Counted from the stretch's first letter, positions 25,675 through 34,560 are shown. The stretch: DNA of 64,000 nucleotides from Bacteroidaceae bacterium (GCA_017448965.1 JAFSKK010000042.1:1-64000); one strand, 5' to 3'. The notes: generated from the letters alone by a model not told the origin. A program made the numbers and translations.

Positions 25675-26544
25675 CTAAATGTAGTAGAGTTCGTTGCTGC
25701 TCATTCTCAGATATTTATTGAGTGAGAAGAAGGTGCAGAGGAACGTGATGATGATGCCGAAAGTGAAGACTGCTGCCGTCACGATGATGATGGCTTGCAG
25801 GTCGATGACGGCTTGTATTTGTGGCTCGAAGGTGTGCAGCCAATACAGTCCTCCAATAATCAAGGCGTCGGCAATGATGGCCGAAGCGACACCCAGTGTG
25901 AATGCTTGGGCAAGGAAGGGGCGGCGGATGAAGTTCCAACTGGCACCTACCAGTTTCATCGTATTGATGATGAAGCGTTTGGAGAAGATGGTGAGTCGAA
26001 CGGTGTTGTTGATGAGGGCAAAAGAGATGTAGGTGAAGAGTGCCGCGATGATGAGCAGGATAATGCTCACCTTGCGGATGTTGTCGTTCACCGACTTGAT
26101 GAGGTCTTTGGAATAGATGACATCCACCACATCCGAGTTGCCTTTCAACTCCTTCACCGCAGCGTTGATGCTGTCGGGATTGGCGTGTGCCGCATTGATT
26201 TTGATCTCAAACGATGCTGTGTAGGGGTTCATACCGATAAATTCGGTGGGATCGACCCCTTGGGCTTTGATTTCTTCCACCAATGCATCCTCTTTGGAAA
26301 TATACTCGACGCTTTTGGCGTAGGGAGCTTTCTTCAAGGCTTCCCCCATCTTGGCGATTTTGAGACTGTCCATCTCGTCGCTGATGAGTACACTTACGTT
26401 GATGTTCTCCCGCACGTAGTTGGAGAGGTTTTGTGCTGTGATGACAAACAGTACGATGATGCCCAGCAACACCAGGACAAGCGTGGTGCTGATGGCAGCA
26501 GTGATAAACTGTGTGCTGAGGAATGAATGTCTTTTCTTACCCAT
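25675..26544 (-). CDS. ftsX: cell-division ABC-type permease FtsX
   Basis: A 289-residue membrane protein with the FtsX layout: a first span at about residues 14-38, an extracytoplasmic domain (about 40-165), and three C-terminal spans. With FtsE it activates peptidoglycan hydrolases at the division site. FtsE is not in the window. Its start overlaps the end of miaB by 8 bp, implying coupled expression. DUF3098 follows after 22 bp. Confidence 0.9.
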   Translation of the reverse strand: MGKKRHSFLSTQFITAAISTTLVLVLLGIIVLFVITAQNLSNYVRENINVSVLISDEMDSLKIAKMGEALKKAPYAKSVEYISKEDALVEEIKAQGVDPTEFIGMNPYTASFEIKINAAHANPDSINAAVKELKGNSDVVDVIYSKDLIKSVNDNIRKVSIILLIIAALFTYISFALINNTVRLTIFSKRFIINTMKLVGASWNFIRRPFLAQAFTLGVASAIIADALIIGGLYWLHTFEPQIQAVIDLQAIIIVTAAVFTFGIIITFLCTFFSLNKYLRMSSNELYYI

Positions 26545-27847
26545 TTACTTCTATGCCTTTAAGAGTTGCCGAACTGGATTCTGTCACTTTAACTGTCACG
26601 AAATCGCCGATGTGGTGAGTGCCTCTGTCGAACACGACTACCTTGTTTTGTGGGGTGCGTCCGAACAATTGTTGCTTGCTGCGTTTCGATACGCCTTCCA
26701 CCAGCACCTCAAACGTCTTGCCGATATCTTTCTTGTAGCTCTCTGCTGAAAGATCGTTCTGCAAGGCGATCATCTCGTTCAGTCGCTGCAATTTGGTTTC
26801 TTCGGGCACATCATCTGGCAGATGCTTGGAGGCGTATGTGCCAGGACGTTCCGAGTATTTGAACATGAAAGCGGAGTCGTAGCCCACTTCCTTCATCAGC
26901 GAGAGAGAGAGTTGGTGGTCTTCCTCCGTTTCAGAATGATAACCTACGAAGATGTCGGTGGTCAAGCCGCAATCGGGAATGATGCGGCGGATAGCAGCCA
27001 CACGGTCGAGATACCACTCGCGGGTGTACTTCCGGTTCATCAGTTTCAGGATGCGGTTGCTGCCACTCTGCACGGGCAGGTGGATGTGGCGGCAGATATT
27101 GGGGTGGGAAGCAATCACTTCCAGCGTTTCGTCGCTCATGTCCTTGGGATGAGAAGTGGTGAAACGGATGCGCATTGTGGGAACATTTTCTGCCACCATT
27201 GCCAACAGTTGTGGGAAACCGACTTCCCCGCATTGGTAGCTGTTCACGTTTTGCCCCAGCAGCGTCACCTCCTTGAATCCCTTGTTCTGCAGGTCTTTCA
27301 CCTCGTTGAGGATGCTGTCCACCTCGCGGCTCCTTTCCCTGCCTCTTGTGTAGGGCACAATGCAGTAGTGGCAGAAGTTGTTGCATCCACGCATGATGCT
27401 CACAAAGCCGCTCACGTGGCTGCCGCATACACGCTCAGGGATGACATCGCGGTAGGTCTCCGTCGTGCTGAGTTCCACGTTGATGGCCTTCTCACCCATC
27501 TCTGCCGATGCAAACAGTTCAGGCAGAGACAGATAGGAGTCTGGTCCAGCCACGAGATTCACGTGGTGATGCTCAATGAGGTCTTCCTTCACACGTTCAG
27601 CCATACATCCCACCACACCGATGATGAGTTGCTTGCCCTTCTTCTGCAGCGCGTGAAGGGCTTCAAGCCGGTTGTATATTTTGTTTTCTGCGTTCTCACG
27701 CACAGAACATGTGTTGAGGAGAATGGCATCCGCTTCTTCGAGTGTATCGCACGTGTGATAGCCTGCCATCTTCATGATGGAGGCAATAACTTCACTGTCC
27801 GCCACATTCATCTGGCAGCCATACGTCTCAATAAAAAGTTTCTTCAT
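26537..27847 (-). CDS. miaB: tRNA-2-methylthio-N6-dimethylallyladenosine synthase
   Basis: Radical-SAM methylthiotransferase modifying adenosine 37 of UNN-reading tRNAs. An N-terminal MTTase domain contributes three cluster cysteines (YGCQMNVADSE, NTCSVRENAE, GVVGCMAERV). The radical-SAM CxxxCxxC motif occurs as GCNNFCHYC near residue 154, and a TRAM domain closes the protein (about 375-436). The length is normal at 436 residues. It heads the ftsX-DUF3098-uppP-truB run and has a TACCTTTG box upstream. Confidence 0.95.
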   Translation of the reverse strand: MKKLFIETYGCQMNVADSEVIASIMKMAGYHTCDTLEEADAILLNTCSVRENAENKIYNRLEALHALQKKGKQLIIGVVGCMAERVKEDLIEHHHVNLVAGPDSYLSLPELFASAEMGEKAINVELSTTETYRDVIPERVCGSHVSGFVSIMRGCNNFCHYCIVPYTRGRERSREVDSILNEVKDLQNKGFKEVTLLGQNVNSYQCGEVGFPQLLAMVAENVPTMRIRFTTSHPKDMSDETLEVIASHPNICRHIHLPVQSGSNRILKLMNRKYTREWYLDRVAAIRRIIPDCGLTTDIFVGYHSETEEDHQLSLSLMKEVGYDSAFMFKYSERPGTYASKHLPDDVPEETKLQRLNEMIALQNDLSAESYKKDIGKTFEVLVEGVSKRSKQQLFGRTPQNKVVVFDRGTHHIGDFVTVKVTESSSATLKGIEVNG

Positions 27848-27889
27848 CCAACGATTGTGTACAAAACCCTACTTTATGTAAAACGCTGC

Positions 27890-27897
27890 AAAGGTAA
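27890..27897 (-). promoter_or_regulatory. -7 promoter box of the miaB operon
   Basis: Minus strand TACCTTTG, 42 bp before the miaB ATG. It probably drives miaB, ftsX, DUF3098, uppP and truB. Confidence 0.65.
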
Positions 27898-27993
27898 GAA
27901 TTTTAATTGACAAATGATGATGGAGCCTTGACAATTTTACCTTTCAGATGGTTAATTATCAGCGGTTCATGGTCAATTGTCAATTATTTCCAC

Positions 27994-28001
27994 TAACTTT
28001 G
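27994..28001 (+). promoter_or_regulatory. -7 promoter box of the polytopic membrane protein gene
   Basis: TAACTTTG. A start codon at 27977 would lie upstream of this box, so translation more likely begins at the GTG at 28031, about 24 nt after the expected transcription start. Confidence 0.65.
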
Positions 28002-28030
28002 CAGCCGATTTTGAATTTTCCCATACAAAC

Positions 28031-29047
28031 GTGACACTTAATTTTCAAAGAAAAATAGCGGAAAGTCAGGCAGTTCTTCCTGTAACGGGCGTATTGATGT
28101 TGGTGTGTTGGTTCGTCTTTCCACCCATTCATTCGTTGCCGAACGGGATGGGGCTTGACTATGGGTTGTGGAGTTCTCTGCCTTCCTTTCTGAGAGAGGG
28201 GTGGGGAGCCTTTTGGTTCAGTTTCGGTTGTGCTGGGTTGGCGGTTTATCTGCTGGCGGAGTTGAACAACACCAACGTGCTGCTGAGGGTCAGTGCTCGC
28301 ACGCTGAGTGCTGCGATGGCCCTTTTGTTGGCGGTTTCTGTTCCCTGCCATCAGGCTCAAGGGCCAGGTTGTGTGTTGATGGTGTGTTCGTTGCTCTCGT
28401 TCTTTCCGCTCTTCACCACCTACCAGTTGGCAAGTCCGATGCATACGTTCGTGGCTTACCTGTTGCTCTCAGCGGCATCGCTTGTGTTCCCCAAGTTGCT
28501 TTGGCTGGTGCCCATCTATTTGCATATTCAGGGTTATTTCCGTGCGCTGTCTTTCCGCTGCTTTTTGGCCTCCATCATGGCGACGGTTCTGCCGTATTGG
28601 TTTTATGGGGGTGTGGCTGTTCTGACGGGCACGCTCGACGGCTTTGTCTCTCATGTGATGACGGTAGTGAATGTGAGCGGTTATGAGGGCCTCTCGTTGG
28701 ATGGACGTGATGTGCTCATGTTTATCTTTGTGGTGTTGACTTTCATTTTGGGAAGTGTGGACTTTTATGTCAATCAATATTTAGATAAAACGCGAGTGCG
28801 CATCATCTATAACGCGCTGATCATACATGGGATAGCCTTGATTGTTGTCATTCTTTTGCAACCTCAATATTTTTGGACTTTTTTACCCATATTGCTGGTC
28901 GATACCGCTGTGTTGTTTGGTCATTTCTTCACATTGACCCATACGCGGTTCTCTCACATCAGTTGCATCGTTTGGGCTTTGCTGGCTGTGGTGGTTGTGG
29001 CGGCTCAATATTTATGCAACGAGCATCTGGGATTCGTCCTTTTCTGA
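28031..29047 (+). CDS. polytopic membrane protein (DUF6427-like)
   Basis: About 338 residues with some nine to ten hydrophobic spans and few charges, such as VLPVTGVLMLVCWFVFPP near the N-terminus and IVWALLAVVVVAAQYLCNE at the end. The overall pattern resembles the DUF6427 family of Bacteroidetes; the match is by general appearance only. No transporter signature is visible. The GTG start at 28031 is chosen because the promoter box lies inside the longer open frame that begins at 27977. It is followed after 36 bp by a DedA-like gene. Confidence 0.65.
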   Translation: MTLNFQRKIAESQAVLPVTGVLMLVCWFVFPPIHSLPNGMGLDYGLWSSLPSFLREGWGAFWFSFGCAGLAVYLLAELNNTNVLLRVSARTLSAAMALLLAVSVPCHQAQGPGCVLMVCSLLSFFPLFTTYQLASPMHTFVAYLLLSAASLVFPKLLWLVPIYLHIQGYFRALSFRCFLASIMATVLPYWFYGGVAVLTGTLDGFVSHVMTVVNVSGYEGLSLDGRDVLMFIFVVLTFILGSVDFYVNQYLDKTRVRIIYNALIIHGIALIVVILLQPQYFWTFLPILLVDTAVLFGHFFTLTHTRFSHISCIVWALLAVVVVAAQYLCNEHLGFVLF

Positions 29048-29083
29048 AAATAAATGCATCATTTCTTGATCAATACCTAACGA

Positions 29084-29539
29084 ATGGATTCCATCAATCA
29101 GTTTTTCATAGAATACGGCTATTTGGGTATGGCGTTGGCCTCGTTTTTGGCAGGCACCTTTGTGCCGTTCAGTTCTGAAGCCGTGATGGGGGCGCTGTTG
29201 GCCACCACAGGGATGGATCCGCTGTTGACCATCATTAGCGGCACGATCGGCAATGTGCTGGGGTCGATGTTCAACTATTTTATTGGCCGTATCGGCAGCA
29301 TCGAGCAGATTTCACATTGGATGCACATCAAGGAACGCCGGTTGCGCAAGACACGTGACTATGTGGAGAAGAAAGGCTCGTGGATAGCCGCCTTTTCCTT
29401 CTTGCCCGTTTTTGGAACGGCTATCTCCATCTCTTTGGGCATTCTGCGTGCCAATGTGTGGGGCGTTATCTTCTGGTCGTTTGTCGGCAAGTTCCTCCGC
29501 TACATCATTGTGGGTTACTCGGCTGTGGCGATGAGGTAA
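29084..29539 (+). CDS. DedA/YqaA-family membrane protein
   Basis: A 151-residue VTT (SNARE-associated) family protein. The start MDSINQFFIEYGYLGMALAS and the central GTIGNVLGSMFNYFIGR motif, followed by a basic loop and a FSFLPVFGTAISISLGILR re-entrant-like segment, match the YqaA branch. DedA-type proteins help flip or recycle polyprenyl and phospholipid carriers and maintain membrane potential. Repeat copy B begins immediately after its stop codon. Confidence 0.85.
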   Translation: MDSINQFFIEYGYLGMALASFLAGTFVPFSSEAVMGALLATTGMDPLLTIISGTIGNVLGSMFNYFIGRIGSIEQISHWMHIKERRLRKTRDYVEKKGSWIAAFSFLPVFGTAISISLGILRANVWGVIFWSFVGKFLRYIIVGYSAVAMR

Positions 29540-29542
29540 TCT

Positions 29543-29666
29543 CCACTTCCTTTCTTCCACTACTTCCAAATCGGCTTCGTCGATACCTCTAAACCGACGT
29601 CCCCGACATCGGTCGACCGACATCGGGGACATCGGTGAACCGACATCGGGGACGTCGGTTTAGGGG
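29543..29666. repeat. dispersed GACRTCGG palindromic element, copy B
   Basis: Units at 29593-29613 (inverted), 29616-29636 and 29639-29659 (direct). A CCACTTC motif sits 50 nt before the first unit and 4 bp after the DedA stop codon. The outer arms (29585-29604 with 29647-29666) pair at 19 of 20 positions. CCACTTCC at the left can also pair with GGAAGTGG just to the right (29672-29679). Confidence 0.85.
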
Positions 29667-29787
29667 TTGTGGAAGTGGGGAAATGGGTGATGTGTCGATG
29701 GGGAGTTGGAGGCTCTTCGTTTTCCGTTGGATTTCTTTGCTTTATTCCCCTTTTTTGAAGGAAAGAGAGAAAAAGATGCCGAATTTG

Positions 29788-29818
29788 TTTGTGGGGGAAA
29801 GAATAATGTATAACTTTG
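29788..29818 (+). promoter_or_regulatory. promoter of the outer-membrane barrel gene
   Basis: TTTG (29788-29791) and TAACTTTG (29811-29818) with 19-bp spacing. The leader before the ATG at 29912 is about 85 nt. Confidence 0.8.
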
Positions 29819-29911
29819 CAAACGGAGAAGCGTCCTTCAGCTTATAAGTAATAAGGAAGAAGAAACCGCTCGCTCATCAATGTTAATCGTTAAACCTTAA
29901 AAAGAAAATGT

Positions 29912-30643
29912 ATGAAAAGAATCTTCTATCTGCTGGGATTTGTTGTAGCAATGCTGACAACAAATGTGTCTCATGCGCAAGACAAGAAACTCTTCAACCA
30001 CTTGGCTGTAGGTGCTGAAGTGGGAACGACTGGATGGGGCTTTGAAGCAGCGATGCCTGTCACTCATTACGTCACTCTCAGGACGGGTTTCACCACACTC
30101 CCACGTTTCAATGTTGACTTCGATGTCAACTACAGATCCAGGGGTGAGAAGAAAAAAGTGGATGTGACGGGTCGTGTACACATGACTGACTACAAGTTCC
30201 TGTTTGATGTCTATCCTTTCAAGCATAGTTCCCTTCATGTGACGTCGGGTTTCTATGTGGGAATCCCCGATTTGGGCACGGTTCACAACACGGGACTGCT
30301 GGATGTGGATGAAGGAGAAGGACTTGAGATAGGTGGTGTGTTCGTCCGCCCCGACGATTATGGTACGGTCAAACTGAAACTCCAGACAAAGAGTTTCAAG
30401 CCCTATGTGGGTATCGGTTTTGGACGTCCTGTTTCCAAGCATCGAATCGGAACGGCTTTCGACCTGGGTGTCATGTTTTGGGGAAAGCCTGCCCTGAAGG
30501 TGTACTCTACCGATGAGGAAGGATGGATACGGGTGCAGAAAGATGATGTGGATGATAAAGGCTTTCGTGATGCTGTCAAAATCACAGATAGGGTGAGGGT
30601 CTATCCTGTGCTCAACTTCCGCATCTATTATAATATCTTCTAA
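29912..30643 (+). CDS. small outer-membrane beta-barrel protein
   Basis: A 243-residue protein with a signal peptide (cleavage after SHAQ, about residue 21), amphipathic beta strands, repeated glycine-rich turns (GVFVRPDD, YVGIGFGRPV) and a terminal phenylalanine (FRIYYNIF), typical of small porin-like barrels. It does not fall clearly into a named family. It has its own promoter, and the downstream lipoprotein follows after 149 bp. Confidence 0.7.
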   Translation: MKRIFYLLGFVVAMLTTNVSHAQDKKLFNHLAVGAEVGTTGWGFEAAMPVTHYVTLRTGFTTLPRFNVDFDVNYRSRGEKKKVDVTGRVHMTDYKFLFDVYPFKHSSLHVTSGFYVGIPDLGTVHNTGLLDVDEGEGLEIGGVFVRPDDYGTVKLKLQTKSFKPYVGIGFGRPVSKHRIGTAFDLGVMFWGKPALKVYSTDEEGWIRVQKDDVDDKGFRDAVKITDRVRVYPVLNFRIYYNIF

Positions 30644-30792
30644 AGTATCGCAAGCTCCATTTGTTGGAAGTTAAAAGAAGTTAGAGAAGTTAAAGACAAT
30701 ACCTAAACAACAGTATAACATACGTCTTTAACTTCCGAGCGTAGCGATAACTTCTAAAAATTAAAACAATTCAACCTAAAACAAAGTATAAC

Positions 30793-31728
30793 ATGAAAAA
30801 AGTATCTCTTTTCCTATCGATGTTGGCCATCAGCTTGGCTTTTGTGGCATGTAGCCCTGATGGCAACGATGTGGGCACACCTAAAGCCCCTGAACTTTCT
30901 CCTGTCACTCAGGAACCGTTGAGCCTTGTCATCAGAGACAGTTCCTCTCCATTCCAATCTGTGGTGTTTGCAGAATCGGGAAGGGCAATCATTCGTCTCG
31001 CCAATTCGTCAATGCAAGCCAAAACGCGTGATGCGAGTGAGGAGGAAGGTGGTGATCAATATGTCATCGGCACATATCAGGTGAACGGCAACACCTATAC
31101 TGTTTACGATGAGAAAAACTCCCCATACTGTACAGTGGAACTCGTCGACAAGACAGGCTCGAGAATCGCAGTGAAGATCAGAATGAAGAGCGGCTCAGAG
31201 GTGGATAATGTGGAGTATAATGGGCAGGCGGAAGTTGTAGAGAAAGTGGCATCCGATGAAATCACGGTAAAACTTTGTCGCGAATGGGTCATCTCCTCCA
31301 CTCGTCTGCGCCACAGAGGCGGTGTGATTGCCGGCAAGCATTTTGACAATCCTTTGGAGGCCGCCAGCTTTAACACCATTCTTCAATATGCCAAGACGAT
31401 TGCCACTATCAATGAGGACTTTGCGGACGATATGACCGTCACCAGCATCGAATTTACGGCAGACGGAACCTTCTGTATCTTCTTTGCGAACGGGAAGCAC
31501 TACATCGGCAAGTGGTCGTGGACAGACAGCAAGAACGGCTACCTCCATTATTCTTGGAATGATAACAGCATGGGCAACAAGTTCGAGAATGGTGAGGCAG
31601 TCTTTGATGTGCGTCAGTATAAGACGGTGGGTTATTACACCCTCACGCTTGGTGCAGAGATTGAAGATGGCGGCACGCTTTACAACGTGGAACTCTCATT
31701 CTTCATGAACGAGAAAGTGAACAAATAG
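30793..31728 (+). CDS. lipoprotein of unknown function
   Basis: A 311-residue protein with a signal sequence and lipobox (SLAFVAC, cysteine near residue 20), so it should be lipid-anchored in the envelope. The rest is beta-rich, with a possible WSWTDSKNGYLHYSWNDN repeat-like strand pair near residues 240-260. No family is recognised. An in-frame AT-rich gap of 149 bp with inverted TTAAAGAC/GTCTTTAA repeats precedes it, and a strong terminator follows. Confidence 0.7.
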   Translation: MKKVSLFLSMLAISLAFVACSPDGNDVGTPKAPELSPVTQEPLSLVIRDSSSPFQSVVFAESGRAIIRLANSSMQAKTRDASEEEGGDQYVIGTYQVNGNTYTVYDEKNSPYCTVELVDKTGSRIAVKIRMKSGSEVDNVEYNGQAEVVEKVASDEITVKLCREWVISSTRLRHRGGVIAGKHFDNPLEAASFNTILQYAKTIATINEDFADDMTVTSIEFTADGTFCIFFANGKHYIGKWSWTDSKNGYLHYSWNDNSMGNKFENGEAVFDVRQYKTVGYYTLTLGAEIEDGGTLYNVELSFFMNEKVNK

Positions 31729-31745
31729 AACTCGCATGAGGACAT

Positions 31746-31779
31746 AATAAAGGGGACGCATCAAAACGTCCCCTTTATT
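31746..31779. terminator. bidirectional terminator
   Basis: A perfect 13-bp stem AATAAAGGGGACG / CGTCCCCTTTATT with an 8-nt loop separates the convergent lipoprotein and HU genes. Confidence 0.88.
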
Positions 31780-31802
31780 ATTCTTTTGCACAGATTGGCG
31801 AA

Positions 31803-32075
31803 TTAGTTGATAGCGCCATCGAGGTCAGCACCAGCCTTGAACTTAGCAACCTTCTTAGCTGCGATAGTGATAGGAGCCTTTGTGAGAGGGTTGATGCCCT
31901 GACGTGCTGGACGCTCAGATACTGCAAATGTACCAAAGCCAATGAGTGAAACCTTGTCACCTGCCTTGAGTGCATCTACGATTGATTCAACACATGCGTC
32001 GAGTGCCTTCTTTGCGTCGGCCTTGCTCAAACCAGCCTTTTCGGCGATAGAGCTAACGAGTTCAGTCTTGTTCAT
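31803..32075 (-). CDS. hup: HU-family DNA-binding protein
   Basis: A 90-residue histone-like protein that bends and compacts DNA. It shows the standard N-terminal helices (MNKTELVSSIAEKAGLSKAD), the GFGTFAVSERPARQGINP arm with the intercalating proline region, and a KAPITIAAKKVAKFKAGADL tail. It is monocistronic, with a canonical promoter at 32183-32213 and a leader of about 100 nt. Confidence 0.95.
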   Translation of the reverse strand: MNKTELVSSIAEKAGLSKADAKKALDACVESIVDALKAGDKVSLIGFGTFAVSERPARQGINPLTKAPITIAAKKVAKFKAGADLDGAIN

Positions 32076-32182
32076 AAGTACAAAAAAGAATTAGGTTTTA
32101 TAAAAAAGTTGTTTAAGAGGTTTTTTTATGTTGGAACACGCTAAACTCCATGCAAGAGCAGGCGTTTGTTCGTAACTCGTTG

Positions 32183-32213
32183 CAAATATATGGGATAAAT
32201 TTTCGTAAACAAA
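32183..32213 (-). promoter_or_regulatory. promoter of the HU gene
   Basis: On the minus strand, TTTG (32210-32213) and TATATTTG (32183-32190) are spaced 19 bp apart, an almost ideal Bacteroidetes promoter, as expected for an abundant nucleoid protein. Confidence 0.85.
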
Positions 32214-32295
32214 CATTTTTTGGAAAAAAGTGTTGAAAAAAGCAAAAAAAACTCTCATTTTCTGTTTTTTTGCCCTTTAATAGGAAGAAAAAGCC

Positions 32296-32303
32296 TAATT
32301 TTG
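32296..32303 (+). promoter_or_regulatory. -7 promoter box of the rhomboid operon
   Basis: TAATTTTG, 59 bp before the rhomboid ATG. A TTTG at 32269-32272 is 23 bp upstream, slightly longer than ideal. Confidence 0.6.
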
Positions 32304-32362
32304 CACCTGAAAATCAAAAGTGAGAAGTTTTTACGCTTATTTACTCTAAATGTAAGGATTGT

Positions 32363-33271
32363 ATGAGAATGACTCCTGCCGTCAAGGTAATATTGATCAT
32401 CAATGTCGTCTTTTATATACTGACTTATTGGATAACGCCGCTCTTCCCTTTGGGCGGATATTCCGATTGGTTCCTGAACTTTAATGCGTTGCATCCGATA
32501 GGGTATGGGGGCTTTGCCATTTATCAATATATCACCTATATGTTCATGCACGGAGGATGGTTGCACTTGTTCTTCAACATGTGGTCGCTGATGATCTTCG
32601 GCAATGCGGTGGAGCAGCAGGTGGGAACAAAGCGATTTTGGCTGTATTACATATTGTGTGGTGTAGGTAGCGCATTGGTCAATCAGTTCTTCACATTTTT
32701 GGGTGTCATCGCTCCTTCCCAGTTGGTAGGTGCTTCAGGTGCCATTTATGGTGTGATGGCTGCAGCAGCCTTCTTCTTCCCCAATGCGAAATTGTTCATC
32801 ATCCCGATTCCTTTCCCCATCAAGTTAAAGTATCTGGTGGGATTCTATACGTTGGTGGAGATGTATTTGGGCATCACCTCGATTGATGGTGTGGCTCACT
32901 TTGCCCATTTGGGCGGCATTCTGGTGGGCATCATCATTCTGTTCATCTGGAAGATGCAGGATAAGAGCCGTGCACAAAGAGGCGGCAACGGATGGAATAC
33001 TTCCACCACTTACGACAATTATGAGAAAGGCGAAAGTGTCTGGAGCAAACTGAAGAAAGGCTTTGGCGGCACTCGTACTCCCAAGATGCGGGTCACCAAT
33101 GTGAGGGAAGCGAACTACCAGGAACATCAGTATAACGAGAGGAGAAAGCAGGAGAGCGAGGAGATTGACCGTATTCTCGACAAGATTCGCAAGAATGGCT
33201 ATCAGAATCTCTCAGAGAGCGAGAAGGCAACCCTGTTCGATGCCAGCAAGAAAATGAGGGGAGAAGCATGA
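32363..33271 (+). CDS. rhomboid-family intramembrane serine protease
   Basis: A 302-residue protein with six membrane spans in the first 205 residues. The catalytic serine is S125 in GASGAIYG. The partner histidine is in HFAHLGGILVG (H179/H182) near the last span. The HGGWLHLFFNMWSLMIFG segment is the conserved L1-loop and TM2 region. A cytoplasmic tail of about 100 residues is polar and helical (SEEIDRILDKIRKNG). Rhomboids cleave transmembrane helices of other proteins; the substrate is unknown. Its stop overlaps the next gene by 4 bp (ATGA). Confidence 0.92.
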   Translation: MRMTPAVKVILIINVVFYILTYWITPLFPLGGYSDWFLNFNALHPIGYGGFAIYQYITYMFMHGGWLHLFFNMWSLMIFGNAVEQQVGTKRFWLYYILCGVGSALVNQFFTFLGVIAPSQLVGASGAIYGVMAAAAFFFPNAKLFIIPIPFPIKLKYLVGFYTLVEMYLGITSIDGVAHFAHLGGILVGIIILFIWKMQDKSRAQRGGNGWNTSTTYDNYEKGESVWSKLKKGFGGTRTPKMRVTNVREANYQEHQYNERRKQESEEIDRILDKIRKNGYQNLSESEKATLFDASKKMRGEA

Positions 33272-34341
33272 AGTTGTTGAAGACGATACCGTTGGCCATA
33301 TTCGTGGCACTCAATCTTTTGGTGGTTTTGGGCATGATTGCTTGTGCCTACACGTCTTGGCTGCCGCCGCAGGAGCATCCCCATTTGGCCTATTATGGCT
33401 TGATGTTCCCTGTTTTTATGGTGGCAGACATTATCTTTGTTTTCTTCTGGCTTATTTTCAAATGGAAAGTGACCCTTCTCCCTTTGGCTGGATTGCTGAT
33501 TTGTGCCAGCAGCGTCAGAGCCTACTACCCCCTGAACATCCCTTCTGACCCTCCAGAGGGAAGCATCAAGATATTGTCTTACAATGTGATGGCATTTGGC
33601 GACGACAAGGGTTTATCGTGGAACGAGAACCCCATCTTGCTCTATCTGCTGCATAGTGGCGCAGACATCATCTGTCTGCAAGAGGCGAGGAAGAGCATCG
33701 TGGACAGCGCACTCGATAGCGTTTCCCTGTTTTATCCTTATCATCATTATCAACTGGAGTCAGACAACTACATTGCCTGTTTCTCCAAATTCCCGATTGA
33801 TTCTGTTTCAGAGATTGAATACCCCTCTTCCAGCAATCACACCTTTGTTTATGAAATTTTGATGGGTAAAGACACGCTGCTGGTTCTCAACAACCACATG
33901 GAGTCGTACAAGCTTAGCCTCCAAGAAAAAGCCGACTACAAGTCCATCATCAAGAACTATCAGCATCCAGAGGAGAATAATTCTGAAGAGAAGTATCAGG
34001 GATTGACGGAGAAGCTAGCGCGTCACGATTCCATACGTGGCATCCAAGCAGATTCTGTGGCATCTTTTCTGGCTCGCAACCAACATCGCAACATCATTGC
34101 TTGTGGCGACCTCAATTCCACGCCCATTTCCTATGTGCACCATCGTCTGACCGAATATCTCGACGACGCCTATACCCGTAGCGGCAATGGTGCTGGCACC
34201 AGCTACAACAGGTATGGGATGTATTTCCGCATTGACCACATTTTGGTGAGTCCGAACATCACGGCGTATGGTGCTAAAGTGGACAAGTCTATCGTGCAGA
34301 GTGACCACTATCCCATCTCTTGTTTTGTCAAATTGAAGTAA
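33268..34341 (+). CDS. membrane-anchored endonuclease/exonuclease/phosphatase family protein
   Basis: A 357-residue protein. Three hydrophobic spans occupy about residues 1-85. An extracytoplasmic EEP (DNase I-like) domain follows, with the metal-binding N/E pair (LSYNVMAFG, CLQEARKS), HxxxN-like LVLNNHMES, ACGDLNSTP and the closing RIDHILVSPN ... SDHYPIS. EEP domains hydrolyse phosphodiesters in nucleic acids, lipids or small molecules; an envelope location argues for lipids or extracellular DNA, which is inference. It is coupled to the rhomboid gene by an ATGA overlap. Confidence 0.88.
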   Translation: MKLLKTIPLAIFVALNLLVVLGMIACAYTSWLPPQEHPHLAYYGLMFPVFMVADIIFVFFWLIFKWKVTLLPLAGLLICASSVRAYYPLNIPSDPPEGSIKILSYNVMAFGDDKGLSWNENPILLYLLHSGADIICLQEARKSIVDSALDSVSLFYPYHHYQLESDNYIACFSKFPIDSVSEIEYPSSSNHTFVYEILMGKDTLLVLNNHMESYKLSLQEKADYKSIIKNYQHPEENNSEEKYQGLTEKLARHDSIRGIQADSVASFLARNQHRNIIACGDLNSTPISYVHHRLTEYLDDAYTRSGNGAGTSYNRYGMYFRIDHILVSPNITAYGAKVDKSIVQSDHYPISCFVKLK

Positions 34342-34410
34342 AAGTGGCACTTAAACGCCCCTAATCAATAATTTTTAGAAGTTTTTTCTTCCTTTTTGTA
34401 AAAAAAGATA

Positions 34411-34418
34411 TAACTTTG
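34411..34418 (+). promoter_or_regulatory. -7 promoter box of secDF
   Basis: TAACTTTG, 142 bp before the secDF ATG, leaving an unusually long leader of about 135 nt. Confidence 0.7.
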
Positions 34419-34428
34419 CACCTTGAAT

Positions 34429-34491
34429 TGCCCCGAACTCTCTCGCACTATATATAAATAGATGTGTAGAAAGTGTGTTCTGGGGCATTTT
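34429..34491 (+). promoter_or_regulatory. leader hairpin upstream of secDF
   Basis: TGCCCCGAAC (34429-34438) pairs with GTTCTGGGGCA (34477-34487, one-base bulge), followed by TTTT. It sits at the very start of the secDF transcript, so it may terminate or regulate it. No matching known riboswitch was recognised. Confidence 0.5.
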
Positions 34492-34560
34492 GTGGGCTGA
34501 TAACGTGTGGTGATAGAAAACGAAACATAACAATCAATCATTTAATAATTATCAACAAAA

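Larger units (their letters stand above)
29540..29911. other. 372-bp intergenic gap
   Basis: Holds palindromic repeat copy B and the promoter of the next gene; no gene is supported between them. Confidence 0.7.
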
